The notes: generated from the sequence alone by a model not told the origin. Counted from the stretch's first letter, positions 1 to 5,156 are shown. The stretch: 6,374 nucleotides of DNA from Haloarculaceae archaeon (GCA_018609945.1 JAHENO010000220.1:1-6374), one strand, 5' to 3'. Program-made: numbers and translations.

Positions 1-1
1 G

Positions 2-157
2 TACGTCGGCCCGGTCGTCATCGGCGGCCGCGAGGCGCCGACGCTGGCCGACGGCGATGGGTTCACCGAGCGATTCCCCGAACTGGATCTCGCCTCGGTC
101 GACCGACTCGACGAGGGCGTCGTGCTGACCTACGACGTCAGTGGGAGTGGCCGGTGA
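2..157 (+). CDS. Pyrimidinone 5'-phosphate reductase (riboflavin pathway), C-terminal 51 residues, partial
   Basis: This is the 3' end of a gene whose start lies outside the window. The 51 visible residues begin with YVGPVVIGGREAPTLADGDG and end in ...VVLTYDVSGSGR before TGA. The pattern 'P-x-[VI]-[IV]-G-G-x-x-A-P-T-x-x-D-G-x-G-F' is characteristic of the C-terminal part of the RibD-C/RIB7 dihydrofolate-reductase-like fold. In archaea this enzyme (called ArfC in methanogens) is the NAD(P)H-dependent 2,5-diamino-6-ribosylamino-4(3H)-pyrimidinone 5'-phosphate reductase, a cytosolic step from GTP to riboflavin. The GG motif contributes to the nucleotide cofactor site in this fold. The last 20 bases, including the stop, overlap the end of the convergent gene on the other strand. 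The family call is fairly secure from the motif. Membership in the archaeal reductase rather than a generic RibD-C protein is inferred from the host lineage. Confidence 0.8.
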   Translation, partial: YVGPVVIGGREAPTLADGDGFTERFPELDLASVDRLDEGVVLTYDVSGSGR

Positions 158-422
158 CCTCGGCGTAGCTCTGGCCGAACCGGTCCTCGAAGAGGTCGAG
201 CGTCAACTGTTCGGCGGCCTCGAGTTCCTCCCCCACGTCGCCCTGGCTGTGGTGGACGATGCCGTGGGCCTGCTGGGCGAACCCCAGCATGGCGAGGTCC
301 CCGACGACCGTCGTGACCGACTCGTCGTCCTCGGCGAGCAGGTCCGCGATCGCAACCGGCACGTCGATCTCGTCGCTGTCGTCGTCTGTCGTCAGCGTAA
401 CAGTAACTGTCTCGTCCGACAT
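138..422 (-). CDS. Small acidic haloarchaeal protein, DUF7545-like, function unknown
   Basis: A 94-residue soluble acidic protein (MSDETVTVTLTTDDDSDEID at the N-terminus) with no signal peptide or membrane segment. The N-terminal ~30 residues look beta-forming and Asp-rich. Residues 22-60 are likely helical and contain a conserved-looking block, GDLAMLGFAQQAHGIVHHSQ (41-60). The C-terminus ends in GHSH. I recognise this as a conserved haloarchaeal family, which I recall as DUF7545; the number is from memory and unchecked. No function is known to me. Five histidines (H53, H57, H58, H92, H94) could bind a metal, but this is speculation. The start is supported by a TATA-like box about 26 bases upstream and the absence of a Shine-Dalgarno site, so the mRNA is probably leaderless. 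Its 3' end overlaps the riboflavin-pathway reductase gene by 20 bases in convergent orientation. Confidence 0.85.
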   Translation of the reverse strand: MSDETVTVTLTTDDDSDEIDVPVAIADLLAEDDESVTTVVGDLAMLGFAQQAHGIVHHSQGDVGEELEAAEQLTLDLFEDRFGQSYAEVTGHSH

Positions 423-444
423 GGCACCCGCTTCGCGACCCCCG

Positions 445-451
445 CGTAAAG
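445..451 (-). promoter_or_regulatory. TATA-like box for the DUF7545-like gene
   Basis: On the minus strand this reads CTTTACG, preceded by GACG. Its centre lies about 26 bases upstream of the ATG of the 94-residue gene. That is the spacing expected when transcription starts at or next to the start codon. No purine-rich Shine-Dalgarno sequence precedes the ATG, which fits a leaderless transcript. Confidence 0.5.
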
Positions 452-480
452 CGTCTGCGGACCTGTGTGTCAGCTGCGAC

Positions 481-505
481 CGACCGTACGGGTGACCGTC
501 GGTCG
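481..505. repeat. Inverted repeat / potential hairpin between two minus-strand genes
   Basis: The left arm CGACCGTACGG and right arm CCGTCGGTCG pair over 10 base pairs with a single bulged T, closing on a GTGA loop. It sits 17 bases past the stop codon of the Bat-type regulator and about 30 bases upstream of the DUF7545-like promoter. It could be a 3' structure of the regulator mRNA or a protein-binding site. Archaeal termination depends mainly on T-runs, and none follows here, so I do not call it a terminator. Confidence 0.4.
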
Positions 506-522
506 CCGGAGCCGATCGGCCG

Positions 523-2169
523 CTACGCGTTGCCGTTCCCGTACTCGTCGTCGAAGAGGGCCTTCATCACAGTACGGTGGGCCCGTCGCATCCGATAGTG
601 GAGCGTCGGCGCGGACACGTCGAACGTCCCGGCGAGTTCTTCCATCGTGCTGTCGCGCGGCCAGGAATAGTATCCCCGGGCGTAGGCGGCCTTGAGGGTC
701 GCCTCCTGTTTCGGCGTCAGTTCGTCTCTGATCTGTGCCCGGATTTCGGGCACGGTCTTGGTCGGCCGATCGACGTGCTGTTTGCTGACGAGCCTGACGT
801 CGGGTGCGACCTCCCGGAGCGCGTCCAGCACCGACCCGACGTTCACCTCCGGCGGGAGCTCGACACTGAGAAAGAGGTCGCCCTCGACGGCGCGCTCCGA
901 GGTGATCGAGGCCCCGTAGTCGGTGAGCACGGCGAGCGGACATCGCAGCGTGGCGTCGAGTTGGATCTCGAGAAGCGCCGGCTGGCCGTCGGTTGCCTCG
1001 CGTACCACGGATCCCTCGGTCACCGACGGTGCCGCCGTCAGGCGCTCGCAGGCCTGCGTCGGTGTCGCTCCGTGCACTCCCAGATAGTAGATGGCATCCC
1101 CGTCGCTTCGCGAGACGCGTCGGTCGAGAACGAGTTCACAGTCCAGCGCTGCCGAGACGGTGCCCAGCACGCAATCGGAATCCGGGAGCCGGAGGTCGAG
1201 TGCGACGACCGTCTCGGCCGCGAGCGAGCGTTGACTGTGCACGCGCTGGATGGCGAGCGCGATACTCTGTCCGAGGTCTGCGAGGATCTCCTGTTCCCTG
1301 ACGCCGATAGCGTCGCCCTGCGACGCGTAGACGACGAGCACGCCGTACCTCGCCTCCCCGGTCGTGAGCGGTACCGCTGCGAGGGCGGACAGGTCGCGCG
1401 CGAGTGCCCTCTCTCGGTGCTCGTCCGGGAGCGTCTCCGCGGCCGCAATATCGTTGATGATCTGTACCTCGTCTGTCCGGAGTGCTCTCTCTGCAGGGCC
1501 GTTTTCACTCCCCCCATCCAGAGACGACTCGTCGACGCCAGCGGCCGCCTGTGGGACGACGGTCTGCGTTCCGGTCGGGGTCTCCCCCCACGTGCCGATC
1601 CACACGGCTCGGTAGAGGTCAGACTCGGTCAGGTGCTCACAGACCGCCCGCTCGATCGTGTCCCGGGTCGTGGTATCCTGGAGCGCCTGGGTGACCTCCC
1701 GGACCAGCGTATTCAGCCGCTGGAGTTGCCTGAGTTCGTCCCGCTGCCGTTCGAGAGCCCGTTCGCGCGCTTTCCGGGCCGTGATGTCGACGTGTGCGAC
1801 CGTGACGTACCGGTCCCCACCGTCGGTGAACGACGCCGCCCACATCAGAAACCACCGCTCCTGACCCGGGGCGTGGCAGGGATAGTCGAGTTCGAACTGC
1901 TCGCGCTCGCCGCGCAGGAGAGCCCGGATTCCGTCGGCCGCGCGGGTCGCGGTTGGGTCGCCCGCCGCCTCCGCGATCTCCAGATAGTTCTCTCCGATCA
2001 TCTCGGGGTCGTCCTCTTCCCCGTTCGCTCTCGCAAACTCCCGCCAGGCCCGGTTGGTCAGTACCACCGTCCCCTCCGCGTCGAGAATGGCCATGTTGAC
2101 CGGGAGCGTATCGATGGCCGGACGCAGGAACTCCCAGCGGCCAGGAGGCTTCATTATGTTCGGGGCCAT
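523..2169 (-). CDS. Bat-type sensor/transcription regulator: PAS - GAF - Bat-associated domain - HTH_10
   Basis: A 548-residue cytosolic one-component regulator with no membrane segment. Domains in order: a PAS domain at about 15-130, containing the motif YPCHAPGQERWF (96-107) and ending in VTVAHVDITARK; a linker coiled coil at about 131-160 (RERALERQRDELRQLQRL); a GAF domain at about 155-312; a Bat/'GAF-and-HTH-associated' domain at about 318-475; and a C-terminal HTH_10 domain at about 483-536, starting LTPKQEATLKAAYARGYYSW with a recognition helix near SAPTLHYRMRRAHR. This architecture matches the bacterio-opsin activator (Bat) family of haloarchaea, where PAS and GAF are thought to sense redox, light or small ligands and HTH_10 binds DNA. 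The target genes are unknown; no bacteriorhodopsin or carotenoid gene is in view. The first ATG was chosen because a TATA-like box lies about 43 bases upstream; an in-frame ATG five codons later is an alternative. It is divergent from the HTH/DUF7344 pair across a 352-base spacer. Confidence 0.92.
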   Translation of the reverse strand: MAPNIMKPPGRWEFLRPAIDTLPVNMAILDAEGTVVLTNRAWREFARANGEEDDPEMIGENYLEIAEAAGDPTATRAADGIRALLRGEREQFELDYPCHAPGQERWFLMWAASFTDGGDRYVTVAHVDITARKARERALERQRDELRQLQRLNTLVREVTQALQDTTTRDTIERAVCEHLTESDLYRAVWIGTWGETPTGTQTVVPQAAAGVDESSLDGGSENGPAERALRTDEVQIINDIAAAETLPDEHRERALARDLSALAAVPLTTGEARYGVLVVYASQGDAIGVREQEILADLGQSIALAIQRVHSQRSLAAETVVALDLRLPDSDCVLGTVSAALDCELVLDRRVSRSDGDAIYYLGVHGATPTQACERLTAAPSVTEGSVVREATDGQPALLEIQLDATLRCPLAVLTDYGASITSERAVEGDLFLSVELPPEVNVGSVLDALREVAPDVRLVSKQHVDRPTKTVPEIRAQIRDELTPKQEATLKAAYARGYYSWPRDSTMEELAGTFDVSAPTLHYRMRRAHRTVMKALFDDEYGNGNA

Positions 2170-2208
2170 AGTGATCTGTCGTCTTCGAACGAGTTGATTT
2201 TCTACATG

Positions 2209-2215
2209 TATAAAA
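2209..2215 (-). promoter_or_regulatory. TATA box for the Bat-type regulator
   Basis: On the minus strand this reads TTTTATA, inside the AT-rich stretch ATAATTTTATAC. It stands out strongly from the surrounding GC-rich sequence. With the usual archaeal spacing, transcription would begin near base 2186, giving a leader of about 16 bases before the chosen ATG. No Shine-Dalgarno sequence is visible in that short leader. Confidence 0.6.
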
Positions 2216-2422
2216 TTATGTCCGCCGGTGTAGCGCGCTCGTAACCGCTCTCCGGACGTATAGGACCTGCACCGACTGCGAAATTGCTGGTTTTTCTCGG
2301 CTCACTTCCAGTTACTGAAGAGAGCGTCTTACGGGGAAGACAGGTCTAAAAGGCAATTCTTTGCTGTCGTGGTCACTCTACTCATGAGGAAAACACGCCC
2401 GGCACTCCGGCACGGACTCCCG

Positions 2423-2446
2423 AAATCGGTCAGGGCGCACCGATTT
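2423..2446. repeat. Perfect 8-bp inverted repeat, possible operator
   Basis: AAATCGGT and ACCGATTT are exact reverse complements separated by the 8 bases CAGGGCGC. The half-site centres are 16 bases apart, about one and a half helical turns. The right arm runs into the candidate TATA element TTTTAGA of the downstream HTH gene, so a bound protein would block or guide promoter recognition. It could also form an RNA hairpin if transcription starts further upstream. Confidence 0.55.
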
Positions 2447-2452
2447 TAGATG

Positions 2453-2464
2453 ACTAGAACTAGT
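2453..2464. repeat. 12-base palindrome ACTAGAACTAGT, possible operator
   Basis: ACTAG and CTAGT are perfect 5-base inverted arms around AA. CTAG tetramers are usually rare in prokaryotic genomes, and two occur here within 12 bases. The site lies 6 bases beyond the preceding inverted repeat and 57 bases before the HTH gene start, between the two candidate TATA elements. Confidence 0.5.
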
Positions 2465-2521
2465 GCTTATCTCACACTGATTGGTACATGCAACCCCCCC
2501 AGAGAGGGTGTTCAGCAAACG

Positions 2522-2995
2522 ATGTCAGCGTCACAGTATCAGCCGAGGATAACTCTCCTCGTCAGGTCGTTGTGTCCGAAAGGTGCGGCCGGGCAACAGG
2601 ACCGGATCATCGAGCGACTGCAGGCGATGGAGGAGGCGGACCGCATCGACGGTTTTTCGGTCAGTATCTGGGGCGATCGGGTTCCACGCGACGGTCAGAC
2701 CGCTGTCAGTCGAGACATACTGGAGCGCATCGAGACCTTCGAATCCTGGAGCGAGCGCGCCGGTACGTCCCTGTCCCCGTTCTTCGAGGTGGGCGAGTCG
2801 GGTTCGATGCTCACGGAGGAGACTCGAACCACTGTCGAGGTGCCGGTGCTCTGTCTCGCCGAATACCATCACGACGAGTTGCGGTACGTGGCACCGTGCG
2901 TCGACGACGGGTTTATCTGCACGATATCCGACCGCCTGGACGTTCTCGAGGAGGGCTCCCACAATGTCAAGCGAGGAACACTGGCCAGCAGATGA
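2522..2995 (+). CDS. Haloarchaeal 'HTH domain' small regulator-like protein
   Basis: A 157-residue soluble protein, first gene of a two-gene overlap. Visible blocks are PRITLLVRSLCPKG (8-21), IIERLQAMEEADRIDGFSVS (29-48) ending in SIWGDRVPRD, SWSERAGTSLSPFFEV (75-90), LCLAEYHHDELRYVAPCVDD (110-129), and ISDRLDVLEEG near the C-terminus. This arrangement resembles a widespread haloarchaeal family that databases label 'HTH domain-containing protein'. I recognise the pattern but know of no characterised member, and DNA binding is inferred. Four cysteines (C18, C111, C126, C133) are present. An in-frame ATG 24 codons upstream is rejected: the added residues do not resemble the family and the segment includes the operator-like palindrome. 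A weak Shine-Dalgarno-like GAGGGTG ends 11 bases before the chosen ATG. The last 32 bases overlap the next gene in another frame. Confidence 0.8.
   Translation: MSASQYQPRITLLVRSLCPKGAAGQQDRIIERLQAMEEADRIDGFSVSIWGDRVPRDGQTAVSRDILERIETFESWSERAGTSLSPFFEVGESGSMLTEETRTTVEVPVLCLAEYHHDELRYVAPCVDDGFICTISDRLDVLEEGSHNVKRGTLASR
2950..2954 (+). promoter_or_regulatory. Shine-Dalgarno site inside the upstream gene, setting the DUF7344 start
   Basis: GGAGG, within GAGGAGGG, lies 9 bases before the ATG of the DUF7344-type gene and inside the coding sequence of the HTH protein. It fixes the downstream start and implies translational coupling: ribosomes finishing the first gene would initiate the second. Confidence 0.7.
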
Positions 2996-3341
2996 CGGGC
3001 AGTTCACGCCCACGATGGCGTACGACCTGCTAGCTTCGCGCCGCCGCCGGCAGTTACTCTACTGCCTGTACATGTACGCGACTCCCATGCGGCTCCCCGA
3101 CGTGGCCGAGCGGCTGGTCGAGTGGGACCACGACGGATCGGGGGCCGACCTGCTGGACGAACGGCTCAGGATCTACAACGCTCTGTACCACTCGCACGTC
3201 CCGAAACTCGCCGACGTCGACGTGGTCACGTACAGCCAGTCCGAGGACATGGTCGACCTGGGTCCGAACGCGTCCCACGTCCGTCCGTATCTCGAACAGG
3301 TGGCCCGGGAGGACCTGGGGGACGACGAGAAACTGTTCTGA
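2964..3341 (+). CDS. DUF7344-type winged-helix protein
   Basis: A 125-residue soluble protein with a predicted winged helix-turn-helix. The core begins YDLLASRRRRQLLYCLYMYA (20-39), a helix-rich segment with the 'RRR' run typical of haloarchaeal DUF7344 proteins. It continues through PDVAERLVEWDHDG (45-58), ERLRIYNALYHSHVPKLADV (66-85) and a short wing VVTYSQSEDMVDLG (87-100). The family is common in haloarchaea and presumed to bind DNA; no target is known to me. The start overlaps the upstream HTH gene by 32 bases and has its own strong Shine-Dalgarno site, so the two are almost certainly co-transcribed and translationally coupled. This suggests they are made in fixed proportion and may act together, which is inference. 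The trxB gene converges 15 bases after its stop. The DUF number is from memory. Confidence 0.85.
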   Translation: MSSEEHWPADDGQFTPTMAYDLLASRRRRQLLYCLYMYATPMRLPDVAERLVEWDHDGSGADLLDERLRIYNALYHSHVPKLADVDVVTYSQSEDMVDLGPNASHVRPYLEQVAREDLGDDEKLF

Positions 3342-3356
3342 TTGCAGCCGTCCGTA

Positions 3357-4427
3357 TCAGTCGTCGTCGGCCGCCGTCGCGTCGGCCGACGCGGCGGATT
3401 CGAGGGGGAGCCCCTCCAGGTATTCGTCTGCGTCCATGGCGGCCTTGCAGCCCATCCCACCGGCAGTCACGGCCTGCTGGTAGTGGTGGTCGACGACGTC
3501 GCCGGCCCCGAAGATGCCCGGCACTGCAGTCCGGGTCTGTCCGCCGCCCTCGCCGCGGCGCGTCTCGATGTAGCCCGCCTCGTCCATCTCCACGCCCGTG
3601 TCTTCGAGGTATGCCGTGTTTGGAGTGTGGCCGATGGCGAGGAACACCGCGCCCACGTCGAACTCGAAGGTCTCGGTGTCGGGGTCGTCGAGGTTCTCCT
3701 TCGGATACCCGGCCTCGTTCTGTGCGAGCACGACGTGGTCGACACCGTCCGCGGCCGAGCCGTGGATCTCCAGGAGTTCGGTGTTGCGCATGATCTCGAT
3801 GTCTCCTTCCTCGACCTTCTCCTGGACGCGGTCGATCCAGTAGTCCTCGGCACGGAAGTTTTCGCGGCGGTGGGCGATGTAGACGGTGTCGGCGAACTTG
3901 GTGAGGAAGGTGGCTTCCTCCATGGCGGCGTCGCCGCCGCCGACCACGAGCATGTCTTCCCCGCGGAAGAACGCGCCGTCGCAGGTCGCACACGTCGAGA
4001 CGCCGTAGCCCATCAGTTCGCCCTCGCCGGGCACCCCCAGCGTGCGCGCGCTCGCCCCGGAGGCAGCGATGAACGCGTCACAGGTGTACAGGTCGCCGTT
4101 TTTCATCTCGACCTCGAAGGGGCCGGCGTGCTCGCCCGGCCCGTCGTTCGTCGGCCGGACGTCCGCCACGATGCCGTGATCGATTTCGGCCCCGAACTTG
4201 GTGGCCTGATCTTTCATCTTCTGGACCAGTTCCGGCCCGCCGACGCCGTCCGGGAAGCCAGGATAGTTCGCGACATCGGTCGTCAGCGTCAACTGGCCGC
4301 CCGGCTCGTCGCCCTCAAGCACGAGCGGGTCGTTGTTCGACCGCGCGGCGTAGATGGCGGCAGTGAGCCCTGCGATGCCCGATCCGGCGATCACTAGCCG
4401 CCGGTGCTCGACAGCCTCGTCTGTCAT
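3357..4427 (-). CDS. trxB: Thioredoxin reductase, low-molecular-weight, NADPH-dependent type
   Basis: A 356-residue flavoprotein disulfide reductase that passes electrons from NADPH via FAD and a redox-active disulfide to thioredoxin in the cytosol. Motifs in order: the FAD Rossmann fingerprint GSGIAG (15-20); GGQLTLTTDVANYPGFP (43-59); the active-site CATC (C146, C149); the NADPH fingerprint GGGDAA (163-168); HRRENFR (186-192), matching the HRRxxxR motif for the NADPH 2'-phosphate; and the second FAD motif GIFGAGD (304-310), followed by QQAVTAGGMGCKAA (317-330). All catalytic features are intact. It is longer than the usual 310-320 residues of bacterial TrxB because of Asp/Gly-rich insertions (about 92-103 and 244-257) and an acidic Ala/Asp tail, common in halophilic versions. 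It appears to be a stand-alone gene: no thioredoxin is adjacent. The start is favoured by a TATA-like box about 28 bases upstream. Confidence 0.95.
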   Translation of the reverse strand: MTDEAVEHRRLVIAGSGIAGLTAAIYAARSNNDPLVLEGDEPGGQLTLTTDVANYPGFPDGVGGPELVQKMKDQATKFGAEIDHGIVADVRPTNDGPGEHAGPFEVEMKNGDLYTCDAFIAASGASARTLGVPGEGELMGYGVSTCATCDGAFFRGEDMLVVGGGDAAMEEATFLTKFADTVYIAHRRENFRAEDYWIDRVQEKVEEGDIEIMRNTELLEIHGSAADGVDHVVLAQNEAGYPKENLDDPDTETFEFDVGAVFLAIGHTPNTAYLEDTGVEMDEAGYIETRRGEGGGQTRTAVPGIFGAGDVVDHHYQQAVTAGGMGCKAAMDADEYLEGLPLESAASADATAADDD

Positions 4428-4451
4428 ACCCGTAGCTTGGCCACCGGAGGG

Positions 4452-4458
4452 TTTGTAG
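4452..4458 (-). promoter_or_regulatory. Possible TATA-like box for trxB
   Basis: On the minus strand this reads CTACAAA within ATCTACAAAC, the only AT-rich patch just upstream of trxB. Its centre is about 28 bases before the ATG, consistent with a nearly leaderless mRNA. The match to a TATA consensus is modest. Confidence 0.35.
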
Positions 4459-4497
4459 ATTGTGCCCTCGGCTCGCCGGACGCACGTTCCCGAAACG

Positions 4498-4504
4498 CTT
4501 TATT
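4498..4504 (+). promoter_or_regulatory. Possible rightward promoter (BRE + TATA-like)
   Basis: CGAAACGCTTTATT on the plus strand resembles a haloarchaeal purine-rich BRE followed by a TATA box. It would start transcription near 4525, giving the DUF357 gene a leader of about 150 bases running antisense to the 48-residue frame. The same bases also encode the stop of that frame, so the resemblance may be chance. Confidence 0.25.
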
Positions 4505-4646
4505 CGTTGCAGCGGTCGAACTGCCCCGGCACCTCTGCGGTCGGGAGCGTGTCTTCGACGGCTTCCCCGCGGCTGTAACCGCACATGTCCCGCTGACCGC
4601 CCTCGCGTCCGGCAACGACCCACACCTCCGTTCCGCCGAACGACAC
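4500..4646 (-). CDS. Probable unannotated 48-residue small protein
   Basis: A short reading frame with a GTG start, ending in TAA. It begins VSFGGTEVWVVAGREGGQRD and ends VEDTLPTAEVPGQFDRCNE. I do not recognise the family. Support for coding: third codon positions are strongly G/C (most of the 48 codons), the composition is haloarchaeal (no lysine, excess of acidic residues), and a beta-strand-like hydrophobic run WVVAG is present. Two cysteines lie in MCGY (22) and DRCNE (46). A shorter version could start at the ATG of residue 21, giving 28 residues. It ends 72 bases before trxB on the same strand and its 5' end is only 27 bases from the divergent DUF357 gene, leaving little promoter room. 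The start codon is the weakest part of the call. Confidence 0.45.
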   Translation of the reverse strand: MSFGGTEVWVVAGREGGQRDMCGYSRGEAVEDTLPTAEVPGQFDRCNE

Positions 4647-4673
4647 ATGTAGCCGGCACACGCAGCGTACGCC

Positions 4674-4955
4674 ATGACCGACATCCAGGAGAAGACCGAC
4701 CGGTACGAGGAGATGCTCGCGGCGGCACTCGAGGCTGCCACGGTCGCCCCGCCAGACGGAACCCCGATGGCTGCGGCGGCCGCGGACTGTACCGAGATGG
4801 CCCGCTCGTACCTCGAAGACGGCCGTCACTTCCGGGCCGAGGACGACCTCGTGAACGCGCTTGCGGCGTTCGCGTACGGCCACGCGTGGCTCGACGCCGG
4901 CGCCCGCGTCGGCCTGTTCGACGTTCCCGAGGAGGGACATCTGTTCACTGTCTGA
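4674..4955 (+). CDS. DUF357 family protein
   Basis: A 93-residue soluble protein matching the archaeal DUF357 family (Pfam PF04010 from memory), close to full family length. It is predicted all-helical: helix 1 around KTDRYEEMLAAALEAATVA (7-25), a loop, helix 2 around AAAAADCTEMARSYLEDGRHF (33-53), and helix 3 around DDLVNALAAFAYGHAWLDAG (57-76). It closes with the typical 'ARVGLFDV' ending. The signature 'YL-D-x-x-x-F-x-x-x-D-x-x-N-A-L-A-A-x-x-Y-x-H-x-W-L-D-A-G' is clear. Such helical hairpins are TPR-like and suggest a protein-binding role, but no function is established. No Shine-Dalgarno sequence precedes the ATG and no strong TATA box sits at -26, so its promoter is uncertain. It is divergent from the small 48-residue frame and trxB. 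Confidence 0.9.
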   Translation: MTDIQEKTDRYEEMLAAALEAATVAPPDGTPMAAAAADCTEMARSYLEDGRHFRAEDDLVNALAAFAYGHAWLDAGARVGLFDVPEEGHLFTV

Positions 4956-5113
4956 GGTCTCGGTCACCCGCCCGTTCCTCGAATTATGTCCCCGGGTAGC
5001 GTATCGCTGATAGGTAGCCACCGCAATTATACGTATTTGACACTTTTATTCTATTGCGAGATTGTATCCCTCGTCGGAATGGGAATAATAAGCTTTGTGG
5101 CCGTTCTGCGGTC

Positions 5114-5134
5114 AATTTGGGTCGAATTTGGGTC
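5114..5134 (+). repeat. Tandem direct repeat AATTTGGGTC x2, period 11
   Basis: Two identical copies of AATTTGGGTC occupy 5114-5123 and 5125-5134, separated by one G. The 11-base period is about one helical turn, so both copies face the same side of the DNA. The pair ends 15 bases upstream of the TATA box of the DUF4397 gene, where archaeal activators commonly bind next to the BRE. Confidence 0.6.
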
Positions 5135-5149
5135 TCACCCGGGAAATTA

Positions 5150-5156
5150 TTTAATA
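5150..5156 (+). promoter_or_regulatory. TATA box for the DUF4397 gene
   Basis: TTTAATA, within GGAAATTATTTAATAT, is a strong haloarchaeal-type TATA element with an A-rich BRE-like sequence just before it. The predicted transcription start is near 5178-5182, 10-14 bases before the ATG at 5192. This excludes the upstream in-frame GTG at 5168 as the real start. Confidence 0.65.

Larger units (their letters stand above)
2170..2521. other. Divergent intergenic regulatory region
   Basis: This spacer separates the Bat-type regulator (leftward) from the HTH/DUF7344 pair (rightward). It holds no convincing gene. It contains the regulator's TATA box at the left end, a short imperfect palindrome CTTCCAGTTACTGAAG (2305-2320), and a possible rightward TATA-like sequence CTAAAA near 2345. 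Near the right end lie a perfect 8-base inverted repeat and a 12-base palindrome, just before the small regulators. Candidate TATA elements for the rightward genes are TTTTAGA (2444-2450) and GCTTATC (2465-2471). The length, and the concentration of symmetric elements near one promoter, suggest control by one or more dimeric regulators. Confidence 0.6.

Noticed and set aside
577..2244. A 555-codon open frame on the plus strand, antisense to the Bat-type regulator
   Set aside because: It is a mirror of a gene with full recognisable PAS, GAF and HTH_10 domains. Its own translation is Arg-rich and matches no family, a common effect of high GC.
2383..2448. A 21-codon frame (MRKTRPALRHGLPKSVRAHRF) with a TATA-like CTAAAA upstream
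   Set aside because: The product is strongly basic, unlike haloarchaeal proteins, very short, and overlaps the inverted repeat.
2450..2521. A 24-codon in-frame N-terminal extension of the HTH protein
   Set aside because: The extra residues do not resemble the family. The segment covers the operator-like palindrome and the candidate promoter, and the later ATG has a Shine-Dalgarno-like sequence.
3342..4397. A 351-codon plus-strand frame antisense to trxB
   Set aside because: TrxB on the other strand has every catalytic motif; the antisense product has no recognisable domain.
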